33,658 nt of DNA from Ktedonobacteraceae bacterium (GTDB lineage Bacteria > Chloroflexota > Ktedonobacteria > Ktedonobacterales > Ktedonobacteraceae): the NCBI GenBank assembly GCA_014896635.1, contig JADBKA010000018.1:1-33658 (forward strand). Reading direction: 5' to 3'. This document shows, piece after piece, positions 7,507 through 15,771 of this stretch (within the stretch, counting starts at the first letter, position 1; every line of letters begins with the position of its first letter). The notes under the pieces are model-generated. The model did not search any database. It was not told where the DNA came from and worked only from the letters and a program-made list of their open reading frames with translations. Both the position numbers and the translations under genes were made by a program.

Positions 7507-8384
7507 ATCGCTGCTCTCATAATCTCCAGTGGAGCGGGCTGTCCCGTCCAGTATGTGAAGGCCAGCGCCCCTTGATGCAGCAGCATCGACAGGCCATTTG
7601 CTGCCCGCAGACCCATCGCCAGTGCCTGGCACAGCAGGCGTGTCTGCGATGGGTTATAGATCATATCGTAGACGAAAGTATCGGCATCGAAGCGTTCCAG
7701 TATCTCCGCCGGCAGCGGGCTGGCGTCCTCGTGCATTCCAAGTGAGGTGGCATTAATAATGATTGAGGACGAGTGAGGGAGCAGAAAAGAGGGATCGCTC
7801 AGACTGAAAACGGGCTTTTCATAGTAGTGTTGCACCTCAGCAGCCAGCACCTGCGCTCGTTCACGATGTCGATTGAGAATGATGAGCCGCTCAACTCCGG
7901 CGCCGGCCAGCGCGAAGGCAGCGCCCCGCGCGGCTCCTCCGGCTCCTAGCAGGACAGCAGTACGGCCACATAGCGAAATCTGTCCATCTGCCTGCAATTC
8001 GCCTATGCCGTGCTCATGCAGGGCACGCAGCAGTCCAGGCGCATCCGTATTGTAGCCATGCAAGTAATCGTCGCGGTGGACAATCGTATTGACGGCGCCG
8101 ATGCGCTCGGCCAGAGGATCAATCTTATCCAGGTACGGCAGCACTGCCGCTTTATGCGGGATGGTCACATTGGCTCCCAGGCAATCGTCATTGCACAGGG
8201 AGCGCACACGCTCCAGCAGTTGCTCTCCAGGCGTCGGCCACAATTCATAGTGCGCCGGGATGCCCAGCGCATCCAATGCCGCCTGGTGCATGCGCGGCGA
8301 GAGCGAATGCGCCACCGGATAGCCGATCAGCCCGATGCGCAGGTACGCTTTATCCCGTTCAGTGTGCTCTTCCCCGCTCGACAT
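7497..8384 (-). CDS. aroE: Shikimate dehydrogenase AroE
   Basis: AroE reduces 3-dehydroshikimate to shikimate with NADPH in aromatic amino acid synthesis. The 295-aa product has SLSP (27-30) for substrate binding, NVTIPHK (72-78) with catalytic K78, AVNT (97-100), and NTD (112-114) with the catalytic Asp D114. The glycine-rich nucleotide motif is GAGGAARG (147-154), and NRHRERA (171-177) is the NADP-binding segment. The C-terminal ANGLSMLLHQGALAFTYWTG is typical. I chose the ATG at 8384, with GCGAGGA upstream; an upstream in-frame TTG at 8420 would add 12 non-homologous residues. No other aro gene lies in the window. It converges on the VOC gene with a 10-bp overlap. Confidence 0.96.
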   Translation of the reverse strand: MSSGEEHTERDKAYLRIGLIGYPVAHSLSPRMHQAALDALGIPAHYELWPTPGEQLLERVRSLCNDDCLGANVTIPHKAAVLPYLDKIDPLAERIGAVNTIVHRDDYLHGYNTDAPGLLRALHEHGIGELQADGQISLCGRTAVLLGAGGAARGAAFALAGAGVERLIILNRHRERAQVLAAEVQHYYEKPVFSLSDPSFLLPHSSSIIINATSLGMHEDASPLPAEILERFDADTFVYDMIYNPSQTRLLCQALAMGLRAANGLSMLLHQGALAFTYWTGQPAPLEIMRAAIQT

Positions 8385-8460
8385 AGAAAACCCGGTTCCT
8401 CGCTCTGCCAGACCCGCCAATAAAAAAGGGAATCGGGGCTATCCCCACTCGATCTCCTGT

Positions 8461-8489
8461 AGTATAGCGCAAAGGCAGGACATCGGCAA
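8461..8489 (-). promoter_or_regulatory. Promoter of aroE
   Basis: Reading the minus strand, TTGCCG (8484-8489) and TATACT (8461-8466) are 17 bp apart, which would place the start near 8454, about 70 nt before the aroE ATG. Confidence 0.55.
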
Positions 8490-8587
8490 GCAGAAAACTG
8501 CGCCGTTCTCCCATCCTCATCCTCTGCTACTATGGTATTATTAAGGAAGTATTGCGTACAAAAACAAGCGGAGAGAGAGAAAAAGCT

Positions 8588-9406
8588 ATGGCCGTTCGTC
8601 CACGCCCGGCTGCAACCGTCATCCTCGTTCGTGATAATCTGTCCAGAAACACTGCTGACCAGCCAGATCTGGAAGTATTTATGGTCCGCCGCGCTGTGCA
8701 GAGCGAGTTCATGCCGGATGTTTACGTTTTTCCCGGCGGTTCTATCACTGACGATGATCGCCAGAGCGAACTGTGCGAGGAATTATGCCGTCCCCTGCCC
8801 TTGCTTGTAGAGAACGATCCGCAGGGACGTACAGCTCTCGGCACCGGCACACGTGCAGCAGCCATCCGTGAGCTATTTGAAGAGGCCAATGTGCTCCTCG
8901 CCTATCACCGGCAGCGCCTGCTGGCACTGCACGAACGGAATATTCCGCGCTTTAGCGCCTATCGCCAGGCATTTCATGAACGGCGTGGCTCGCTGGTCGA
9001 AATGGCCCGCGCTGAGCAGCTCGTCCTGGCAACCGACCTGCTCGTCTACTTCGCTCACTGGATCACACCCGAAGGCATGCCCCGGCGCTACGATACCCAC
9101 TTTTTCCTGGCTGCCGCGCCGGAAGGACAGCGGGCGGAGTTCGACCAGCTTGAAACGAGCGATGGCATCTGGATACAGCCGGCGGTGGCGCTGCGGCGCT
9201 TCCAGGATCACGCCTTTCCCATCGCCTTCCCGACATATCACCAGTTGCGCGACCTGGCCGCCTATACCAGGAGCCGGGCGCTCATAGATGCGGCTGCCGC
9301 CCGCCCGGTTCCCACACACCAGCCGTTGCTCAAACAGGTCGATGGCAGAACCTACGTCTATCTGCCGGATGACCCGCATAACGGCTGGCTCATTCAACAG
9401 GCATAG
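8588..9406 (+). CDS. Nudix hydrolase, NUDT19-like
   Basis: This 272-aa Nudix protein probably cleaves a nucleoside diphosphate derivative; NUDT19 relatives act on CoA and acyl-CoA. The N-terminal strand RPAATVILVRD (6-16) leads to VFPGG (47-51). The catalytic helix R94-E95-L96-F97-E98-E99-A100-N101-V102 then follows after an insert of about 40 residues. That split Nudix box is the mark of the NUDT19/RP2 group. A-N replaces the usual x-G at the end of the helix signature. The ATG at 8588 follows GGAGAGAGAG; an in-frame TTG at 8552 is less likely. The MBL gene starts 16 bp after the stop, so the two are almost surely one operon. Confidence 0.9.
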   Translation: MAVRPRPAATVILVRDNLSRNTADQPDLEVFMVRRAVQSEFMPDVYVFPGGSITDDDRQSELCEELCRPLPLLVENDPQGRTALGTGTRAAAIRELFEEANVLLAYHRQRLLALHERNIPRFSAYRQAFHERRGSLVEMARAEQLVLATDLLVYFAHWITPEGMPRRYDTHFFLAAAPEGQRAEFDQLETSDGIWIQPAVALRRFQDHAFPIAFPTYHQLRDLAAYTRSRALIDAAAARPVPTHQPLLKQVDGRTYVYLPDDPHNGWLIQQA

Positions 9407-9422
9407 CAGGAAAGGAGAGCGC

Positions 9423-10229
9423 ATGTCAGACGCATACACAATCATTCTGGCTCCCAATGCCTCGCTCATGACAGGACCCGGTACCAGCACGGTCATTCTG
9501 GGCGGTGGTAGCGAGGGCGCCAGTGTGATCGATCCGGCGGATGAGCATCCGGCTCACCTGGATGCCATTGTGCAAGCTGGTTCAGAACGTGGTGGCCTTC
9601 ACCGTATTCTGATCACACATGGACATCCCGATCACATCGGCGGAGCCGCTGCTCTGCGCGCGCGCCTGAGCATTCCCATCTATGCGCACAGCCGTGCAGG
9701 CACGCCCATTGCCGATGAGGAGATCGTCGATGGCATGACCTTCCCCGCCGGCGATGATCTCCTGCGCGCCGTCTATACGCCGGGCCATCGCTTCGATCAC
9801 TATTGTTTCCTGCTCGAACAAGAGCGCATCCTCTTCGCCGGTGACCTGCTGGCCGGCAGCGGTACCGTTGTTATCTCACCGCCCGAAGGCGATCTGCTGG
9901 ACTATCTCAACTCGCTCAAACGGCTTCAGACGCTGGACCTGCGCATCATTGTCCCCGCACATGGTCCTGTCATCAATGATGCTCACGCGAAAATCTCTGA
10001 GTACATCGCTCATCGTATGCAGCGCGAGCAGCAGGTTATTGACGCCTTGCGCGCTCTGCCGGACGGCGCTACCATCCCCACGCTTGTTGAGCACATCTAT
10101 ACCGACGTCGATCCTCGTCTTCACCCGGTGGCCGCGCACTCGATTGAAGCGCACCTGCTCAAACTTGAACGTGAGAACAGAGTGTCCGTAACAGGCGCTG
10201 AGTGGCGGCTCAAAGGAGATACTACCTGA
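9423..10229 (+). CDS. MBL-fold metallo-hydrolase, LACTB2-like
   Basis: This 268-aa protein is a two-zinc hydrolase. HGHPDH (66-71) is the HxHxDH metal motif. H122 (TPGHRFDH), D141 (FAGDLL) and H180 (VPAHGP) complete the binuclear site. The C-terminal part (about 195-265, with QVIDALRALP and HLLKLERENRV) is the winged-helix-like domain found in the LACTB2/glyoxalase-II-like subgroup. The substrate is unknown; human LACTB2 is an endoribonuclease, and others are thioesterases. AAAGGAGAG lies at good spacing before the ATG at 9423. Its operon partner is the Nudix hydrolase, and the pairing suggests joint action on a CoA- or nucleotide-linked compound (inference). It converges on the ABC1-kinase gene with only 7 bp between stops. 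Confidence 0.9.
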   Translation: MSDAYTIILAPNASLMTGPGTSTVILGGGSEGASVIDPADEHPAHLDAIVQAGSERGGLHRILITHGHPDHIGGAAALRARLSIPIYAHSRAGTPIADEEIVDGMTFPAGDDLLRAVYTPGHRFDHYCFLLEQERILFAGDLLAGSGTVVISPPEGDLLDYLNSLKRLQTLDLRIIVPAHGPVINDAHAKISEYIAHRMQREQQVIDALRALPDGATIPTLVEHIYTDVDPRLHPVAAHSIEAHLLKLERENRVSVTGAEWRLKGDTT

Positions 10230-10236
10230 ACAAACA

Positions 10237-11958
10237 CTATCGTTTAAAAATCATCGCCAGCGCCGTCACGCCGGCTATACCCAGGCAGAACCAGCCGGGC
10301 AGCGTCTCATGAATGCTGGAAAGAAAAATGCCTCCGCTCAGCGAAGCGGCAAAAGCAAAAGCCAGTGACAAACTCCCAACCGGCCTGTCGTTCACTGCTT
10401 CAACTGCGTTCCCGTTGCGGCGGCGTCCTCGCCTGCCGAAGCCACGCCTGCGCCTGCCGCCGTCAATTACGGGAGCAACTCGTACTTCCATCTGGCCGGC
10501 GTCAATCTTGTCAATCATACGCTCCAGCGCGCGCGGCAGCGCCAGCAACACTCGCCCGCTATCAAGCACCTGTGATAGAATTTGCTGTACGGTCTGTTCC
10601 ATGTTCCCTTCGTCCAGGCCCAGAAAACGCCGCGCATATGGTGTCGCCACCTCGATAAAATTGAAATCAGGCGCCAGGCCCGTCGTCACTCCTACCAGCG
10701 TACCAATAGCCCGTCCGGTAAAGGCAAACTGCGCCGGCACGCGGAAAGGCTGACCATAGATCAGATCTTCGATCTCGCTTGCCACTTCGGGCATATTCAA
10801 CTGGCGCACTTCGCCGAGCGTCATGCCGTAATACTGTTCCAGCATCAGCCCCAGCGCACGCGCAATCGCCTGGTGGTTCGCTCCCTCACCGAGAAAGCCG
10901 AGCCGCTCCAGCGCGTCTACCATCGCACGAGTATCGCGCGTGACAAAGCTGATAAACATATCGCGCATGGAACGCCTCATACTATTTGTCAGACGCCCCA
11001 CCATACCAAAATCCACGAACGCGATCACCGGCCCGTCAGGAGGAGAGCCGCGCTTCACAAAGATGTTGCCGGGGTGCGGATCGGCGTGAAAGACGCCTTC
11101 ATCGAAAAACTGGTGAAAATAGGCGCTGACCATACGTTTCGCGGCTTCCAGGCGATCAACGCCCGCCGCATCCAGCGCCGCATAGTCGTTAATTTTGATC
11201 CCTTCCACCCATTCCAGTACCAGCACGCGCCGCGCTACATACTCATCGTAAACACGCGGAACAAAAATCGTAGGATCGTCGCTGAACATCTCGCGGAACA
11301 TCGTCACGTTGGCCGCCTCGGTCACATAGTCAATCTCCTCAAAGACTGTACGCCTGAACTCACGGTAGATGCCCATTAAATCAATAAATTCGCCGGTATC
11401 GACGAGATGCGTGATCAGCCAGATCACGAAGTGTAGCGTGCTGAGGTCTGTACGCACCAGCCGCTCAATGTCAGGACGCTGGACCTTCACCGCCACCGTC
11501 TCACCCGTCTTTGCCAGCACACCCTTATGCACCTGGCCGAGCGAGGCGGCAGCCGTACAATTCTGCTCCAGCGAACTGAACACCTCATTGACTGGCCGGC
11601 CCAGTTCGCTCTCGATCACATATACGACGTGCTCAAAAGGTGCTGGCGGCACCTCGTCCTGCAACGAAGCCAGCACCTCCAGTGCGCGTTCCGGCAGGAG
11701 ATCGGCGCGCGAACTGAGAAACTGTCCAAGCTTGATCATCAGCACACCGAGCTTGATCGCCGTCGCGCGAAAAGCAGTCAATACTTTGATCAATACGTCG
11801 ATATCTGGCTTTACTTCATAGTTGCCACGCGCTCGCGCCCGCACAACGCGCTGCCGCTCGCGGTAAATAACCCATAAAGTCCAGAGCAGAAGCCGGGCTA
11901 CTTTGAAAAAGCGCACAATCTGTGATAATCTATTGACCCTGGGAGTCGCTATAGCCAT
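10237..11958 (-). CDS. ABC1/AarF/UbiB family atypical kinase
   Basis: The 573-aa protein belongs to the ABC1K/UbiB protein-kinase-like family, whose members support quinone or isoprenoid lipid metabolism and are membrane-associated. Landmarks in order: KLGQ (76-79) of the KxGQ helix, the Ala-rich loop AAASLGQVH (136-144) replacing the glycine-rich loop, VAVKVQRP (155-162) with K158, the ExD-like FEEIDY (206-211), HADPHPGN (291-298) as catalytic loop, and DFG (316-318). About 30 Arg/Gly-rich residues precede two hydrophobic C-terminal helices. The ATG at 11958 was chosen because GAAGAAGGA lies 8 nt upstream. The frame is open to 12123, but those residues translate the hairpin element at 12037-12165 and are not protein-like. 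Its 5' leader contains that element. Confidence 0.92.
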   Translation of the reverse strand: MAIATPRVNRLSQIVRFFKVARLLLWTLWVIYRERQRVVRARARGNYEVKPDIDVLIKVLTAFRATAIKLGVLMIKLGQFLSSRADLLPERALEVLASLQDEVPPAPFEHVVYVIESELGRPVNEVFSSLEQNCTAAASLGQVHKGVLAKTGETVAVKVQRPDIERLVRTDLSTLHFVIWLITHLVDTGEFIDLMGIYREFRRTVFEEIDYVTEAANVTMFREMFSDDPTIFVPRVYDEYVARRVLVLEWVEGIKINDYAALDAAGVDRLEAAKRMVSAYFHQFFDEGVFHADPHPGNIFVKRGSPPDGPVIAFVDFGMVGRLTNSMRRSMRDMFISFVTRDTRAMVDALERLGFLGEGANHQAIARALGLMLEQYYGMTLGEVRQLNMPEVASEIEDLIYGQPFRVPAQFAFTGRAIGTLVGVTTGLAPDFNFIEVATPYARRFLGLDEGNMEQTVQQILSQVLDSGRVLLALPRALERMIDKIDAGQMEVRVAPVIDGGRRRRGFGRRGRRRNGNAVEAVNDRPVGSLSLAFAFAASLSGGIFLSSIHETLPGWFCLGIAGVTALAMIFKR

Positions 11959-12036
11959 ACAAGAATCCTTCTTCCCTGTAGAAGTGAACCCCATTCGTGT
12001 GAATTTTAAGGGAGCTTTCTTTTTTTCCTCTTCCCT

Positions 12037-12165
12037 CTCATCCCATGTTGCTTCTCTGAAGCAACATGGGATGAAATCTTGATACTCGTTTGAGATCCGT
12101 CCCGCCACCAGCGGGACGGGCAAGATGCTTGCGCATCTTGCCTATCTGAACGCAAGGGAGTATCA
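12037..12165 (-). repeat. Paired-hairpin leader element, copy 1
   Basis: Three perfect stems lie here: CATCCCATGTTGCTTC/GAAGCAACATGGGATG (12039-12054 and 12058-12073), CCGTCCCGC/GCGGGACGG (12097-12105 and 12111-12119), and GGCAAGATGC/GCATCTTGCC (12119-12128 and 12133-12142). The element ends with CGCAAGGGAGTATCA. Its reverse complement aligns with 18776-18884, except for the middle stem, which is extra here. The outer stem differs by paired changes. On the minus strand it lies about 80-200 nt upstream of the ABC1-kinase start, inside its probable leader. Confidence 0.85.
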
Positions 12166-12209
12166 GAGGAAAAAAGTTTTTCGAGAGGACACCCCCTGGA
12201 CCTTCCCTT
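12166..12209. repeat. GC-rich intergenic repeat, copy E (partial)
   Basis: GAGGAAAAAAGTTTTTCGAG followed by AGGACACCCCCTGGACC matches the left and right parts of copy D (22535-22612) with the middle removed. It directly abuts the paired-hairpin element. The remaining stretch to 12476 holds no gene. A possible minus-strand promoter, TTGTCG (12290-12295) and TATAAT (12265-12270), has a long 19-bp spacer. Confidence 0.55.
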
Positions 12210-12476
12210 GTTTAGCGATATATCGTATGGTAATACGACGTAAAGGGAGAAAAGTTGTCCATCCATTATAGTAATGCCTCATGAGCTGGCGACAAGCAGA
12301 TTTGGCGGGACGAGTATACTGGAAAATAAGATGGGGAGTTGGCGTAGGGATCTGAGCGGAAGCGTAATCTTCCCGCCCCTGCCTGTTCTACCTCATTTTC
12401 GCTACTCCTTCTCGCTCTTTCTTCGAGGGGTGTGGTATGTGTGTGAGAAATTCGGGAAGAGAAAGGAAGCGGTCGC

Positions 12477-12782
12477 ATGAAGCATATCTTCTTGAGAGGC
12501 AAAGACGTAGCGGAGCAACTTGAGCAGAACGAAATCGAGTTGACAGAAGCCGAGATGGCGACCATCTCTGGTGCTCTGCAACCGGGGTTAAACCAGCCTG
12601 GACAAAGCGGGCAACCCGGCCAGTTCGATCAGCTCTCTCTCTACTACCAGCTTGACCGGGCCTATGACAATCAGGATTTTGGCACCCGTTCCGATAGAGT
12701 TGCGCTTTTGAGCTTCTCCCGTTCGAGTGTAGCTGGTCGCTCGCTCGAACTGCTGAAGGCGCTGCCCGTGCTCGGCGGGTAG
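12477..12782 (+). CDS. Small protein with a RiPP-leader-like N-terminus
   Basis: This unidentified protein has 101 aa and a strong ribosome-binding site (AGAAAGGAAG) before the ATG. The N-terminus is charged, and QNEIELTEAEMATISGA (17-33) resembles the ELSxEELxxISGG leader ends of several ribosomally made peptide families, including a Gly-Ala cleavage-like site at 32-33. The following stretch, LQPGLNQPGQSGQPGQFDQ (34-52), is Pro/Gly/Gln-rich. The rest has no Cys, so lanthionine or sactionine rings are unlikely, and the protein ends LPVLGG. No modification, protease or export gene is adjacent; the neighbours are an ABC1 kinase and an aminopeptidase. The gene is short and isolated, so the leader match may be chance. 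A strong hairpin follows the stop. Confidence 0.6.
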   Translation: MKHIFLRGKDVAEQLEQNEIELTEAEMATISGALQPGLNQPGQSGQPGQFDQLSLYYQLDRAYDNQDFGTRSDRVALLSFSRSSVAGRSLELLKALPVLGG

Positions 12783-12795
12783 GTGTAGAGATACG

Positions 12796-12836
12796 CTGGC
12801 CTGGTGATGCAGGAAACATTCGCAACACCAGGCCAG
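12796..12836. terminator. Bidirectional terminator-like hairpin
   Basis: CTGGCCTGGTG (12796-12806) and CACCAGGCCAG (12826-12836) form a perfect 11-bp stem with a 19-nt loop. It lies between two convergent genes (stops at 12782 and 12852). There is no T-run on either side, so it may act with Rho or as a 3'-end stabiliser. Confidence 0.5.
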
Positions 12837-12851
12837 TCCTACATCAGACTA

Positions 12852-15533
12852 TTACTTCACACGCGCTTCTAGCGCATTTAACTGCTCGCGTAGTTTGCGA
12901 TTCTCCTCACGCACTTCGTCCAGATCTTTGCGTAACTGCTTGATTTGCTCCTCGCTTTTATCGCTCTGGCGTAGCGTGTGGGCGGCGAGGCGCATCACAC
13001 GCTGCACTCCTGACTCCAGTTCCTCGCTTGCCAGTCGCTCAAGCAGGTCGGCGGGCCGTCTTTCGCCGAGCGCCATCAGCGCGCGGGCTGCGGCGGCGCG
13101 CACTGGTTCCCAGGTGTCATGGGCAACGATCTCGCTCAGCGCCGTCACGGCTCGCTGGCGCGCCTGCTCGCTATAGAGATGGCGTTCATTGCCAGCGCTT
13201 CTCAGACCGAGCACAGCCCCCCGGCGCAATGTGGGATGATAACGGTTGTTATCGAGGTAGCCAGCAATGATGTCAACGATACGATCCTCTCCTGTTGCGC
13301 CCAGTCCTCTGAAGATGCCGCTCTGGACAAAGTCCATCCAGGATGGCCGCTCAAGCAGTCCAGTCAGGAAATCGACCACACCCTCGGTGCGCGTTTTGCC
13401 CAGAGCCTCGGCTGCGGCTGCCTCTACCTGGTAGCTGATGTCGCCCTTCTCCAGCACCGCCCGTAGCGCATCGGCTGAGCGACGCGCCAGTTCGCGCTGT
13501 GCCGGCGCCTGGAAGTTGCCGAGCGCCTGCGCGACAGCCGCCCGCGCGCGCGAGAACTGTTGTGGATCCAATTCCCGCAATGCCTGAATTAAAGCTAAAT
13601 GAGCCTGTTGATTGCCGATATTACCAAGTGCTTCGGCTGCGGCAGCGCGCACACCCCAGAAGGCATCGCTGCGTAAAGCTGTGATCAGCGCCTCGATACT
13701 CTCCGTATCTTTTTTCTCACCGAGTGTCTCTGCTGCCTCAATACGTCCCAGAACATCAGGATCATATGCAAGCTGGTAACGCAACATTTTTGTTGAACGC
13801 TCGAATTTGAGCGTTTTAAGTAACCAGCCATCGGGATCAACGCGAATCATGAGTGGCTCGCGTTCCAGTGAAAAGAAGAAGCTCTGCTCAATCTGTCCAT
13901 CTTCCCCGATCACGATGCGGGCAGGGATCGTGATTGTCCGCATCGTCTGCTCATCACGCGCCGCCTCGTCAGAGGCTGGCAGCGTAAAGGCCAGGTCAAC
14001 GGGCGTGACAAAGCAGGGGGTCAGATCATCAACCTTCTGTGCCTGTTTGATCTTGAGCTTGAGCAGTTTGTGCTCTCCATCCCAGCTATGGCTCACTTCG
14101 AGTTCTGGATGCCCGCCGCTATAGACCCACTGCTGGAAGAACTGCGCCAGGCTGCGACCTGTGACTTCTTCCAGCGTGCGTTCGAGGTCGGCGGTGATGA
14201 CCTCTCGTTGCCGGTTGCGTTGGAGATAGGATTTGATGCCGCGTCTGAAGTTCGCCTCGCCGAGCTGGTGACGCAGCATGTGCAGCACCCAGGCGCCTTT
14301 GTTGTAGAGATGGCGGTCGAACAACTCGAAGCCGTCCTGGTAGTAGACGTTGTAGACTATCGGGCGGCGGTACTGCCTATCTTCGTCCAGGTAGCCGTTT
14401 TTCTCCTGGAGCATAAACCACTTGAATTCGTCGCTGCCTCGGTCGTGCTCATTCCACAACTCCTCAAAGTAGGTGGCGAAACCTTCGTTAAGCCAGCCGT
14501 TGGGCCAGTCGCGGCAGGTCACGAGGTCGCCGAACCACTGGTGAGCCAGCTCGTGCGCCACCACCGGCACCAGGTCTATATCAAGTGATGCGCGTTTATC
14601 AGGTACCAGCATAAACGAGTGAGTCGTTGCAGAAGTATGCTCCATTGCGCCAGTATAAAGCTCAACGATTGTCTGATCATAATTATCGTATGGATATTCG
14701 ACGCCAGTGTATTCTGAGAAGAAGCGCATCATCTGCGGTGTCTTGCCCAGGTAAAGCGGAGCATCTTCTTTGCGATCTTTGCGGATATAGTAGCGCACAG
14801 GCTTGCCGTTATAGCTATCCTCAATCACTGCGAAGTCGCCTACCACCAGCGAGACCAGATAGGCCGCGTGTGGCACATCGTGGCGCCAGTGATGCGTTCT
14901 GGTAGCGCCGTTGTCGGTGATGCCAAGTAGATTGCCGTTAGAGATGGTAATGAACTGCGCGGGAACGGTAGCGATGATCTCTGTTGTCGCGCGGTCATTA
15001 GGTGCGTCGTGGCAGGGATACCAGTAGCGGCTATAGCGCGGCTGTCCGAAAGTGAAAGCCTGTACCGGGCGCGCGGGATCTTCCGGCGCCGGTTTGACGA
15101 AATGCAGACCAGTGCGCGGCTTCGCGTGGTAGCGCACGCCGATGGTGAAGACCTCGCCGTAATGATACGGACGGTCCAGCGTCACGATTAACTGCTGGTC
15201 AGTGGTGGTGTACGCTAGCCTGGGACCGTTTTCCAGAGCCACTTCTTCAATGTGCAGTTCGACAGCATCGAACGCAATTGTGCGTATTTCCTCATAGAGC
15301 GTGGAGAAGGTGGTGTAGGCAGTTCCACTGATTGTTTCCTGCTCAAAATCGAGGGTGATAACCAGTTTGAGATGCTGGATATCGGCAGGTCGATCCGGCG
15401 CGTACTGCAAGCGGTCGCCGGGTAACTCAAACGTGCGGGCCTTTGGTGCCGGTAGAGCTGCTAAGGAAGAACAACAGTTCAGGCTCTGCTGTATGCCGCT
15501 TTCGAGCATCTGAGCGCGTTGACAGTGTGACAA
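12852..15533 (-). CDS. M1 family aminopeptidase with C-terminal HEAT repeats
   Basis: This 893-aa zinc aminopeptidase would trim N-terminal residues from peptides. The N-terminal beta domain (about 35-235) is followed by GAMEH (295-299) in place of the classical GAMEN exopeptidase motif. The zinc site is HELAH (327-331) with E350 (NEGFATYFEE). After the catalytic and beta domains, about residues 600-850 form HEAT-like repeats with recurring EAAETLG, RAAAAEALG and QVEAAAAEALG units. The last 30 residues are a heptad-patterned coiled coil (EQIKQLRKDLDEVREENRKL). I kept the TTG start at 15533 because AAGGAG sits 8 nt upstream; the next in-frame ATG (15509) has no such site. HEAT and coiled-coil tails suggest oligomerisation or partner binding (inference). 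No signal peptide is clear. Confidence 0.93.
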   Translation of the reverse strand: MSHCQRAQMLESGIQQSLNCCSSLAALPAPKARTFELPGDRLQYAPDRPADIQHLKLVITLDFEQETISGTAYTTFSTLYEEIRTIAFDAVELHIEEVALENGPRLAYTTTDQQLIVTLDRPYHYGEVFTIGVRYHAKPRTGLHFVKPAPEDPARPVQAFTFGQPRYSRYWYPCHDAPNDRATTEIIATVPAQFITISNGNLLGITDNGATRTHHWRHDVPHAAYLVSLVVGDFAVIEDSYNGKPVRYYIRKDRKEDAPLYLGKTPQMMRFFSEYTGVEYPYDNYDQTIVELYTGAMEHTSATTHSFMLVPDKRASLDIDLVPVVAHELAHQWFGDLVTCRDWPNGWLNEGFATYFEELWNEHDRGSDEFKWFMLQEKNGYLDEDRQYRRPIVYNVYYQDGFELFDRHLYNKGAWVLHMLRHQLGEANFRRGIKSYLQRNRQREVITADLERTLEEVTGRSLAQFFQQWVYSGGHPELEVSHSWDGEHKLLKLKIKQAQKVDDLTPCFVTPVDLAFTLPASDEAARDEQTMRTITIPARIVIGEDGQIEQSFFFSLEREPLMIRVDPDGWLLKTLKFERSTKMLRYQLAYDPDVLGRIEAAETLGEKKDTESIEALITALRSDAFWGVRAAAAEALGNIGNQQAHLALIQALRELDPQQFSRARAAVAQALGNFQAPAQRELARRSADALRAVLEKGDISYQVEAAAAEALGKTRTEGVVDFLTGLLERPSWMDFVQSGIFRGLGATGEDRIVDIIAGYLDNNRYHPTLRRGAVLGLRSAGNERHLYSEQARQRAVTALSEIVAHDTWEPVRAAAARALMALGERRPADLLERLASEELESGVQRVMRLAAHTLRQSDKSEEQIKQLRKDLDEVREENRKLREQLNALEARVK

Positions 15534-15584
15534 AATACGTCTCCTTCTTTGCGTTTTCTTTCCAGGCGTTTACGATCTGTCCTT

Positions 15585-15614
15585 GTTATAACAGATTTCT
15601 CAGTTTCTGGACAA
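15585..15614 (-). promoter_or_regulatory. Candidate promoter of the M1 aminopeptidase
   Basis: On the minus strand TTGTCC (15609-15614) and TATAAC (15585-15590) are separated by 18 bp. This predicts a start near 15578, about 45 nt before the TTG start codon. Confidence 0.45.
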
Positions 15615-15771
15615 CCCTGTTTGTACCGGCTTTTTTCGTTTCTGCGCAACAATCTGGCCCTCTGCTTCGTCTGATATTATAGAAATATGCGCAGTTTTAT
15701 CTATTATTGATATGCCATGTCAATAGATGAATTGAAGGTTTTCGGGGATAACCGTTCTGCGATGGTGAGGA

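Noticed and set aside
8873..9496. 207-codon minus-strand frame
   Set aside because: It lies opposite the Nudix and MBL genes, whose motifs are complete; its sequence follows from their codon bias.
10582..11379. 265-codon plus-strand frame
   Set aside because: It is antisense to the well-supported ABC1-kinase gene, is His/Arg-rich and low in hydrophobic order, and has no ribosome-binding site or domain.
11959..12123. N-terminal extension of the ABC1 kinase by 55 residues
   Set aside because: The extra codons translate the repeated hairpin element, and a good ribosome-binding site stands before the ATG at 11958.
14070..14588. 172-codon plus-strand frame with many Val/Ala/Glu
   Set aside because: It is the mirror of the catalytic region of the M1 aminopeptidase, which contains HELAH on the other strand.
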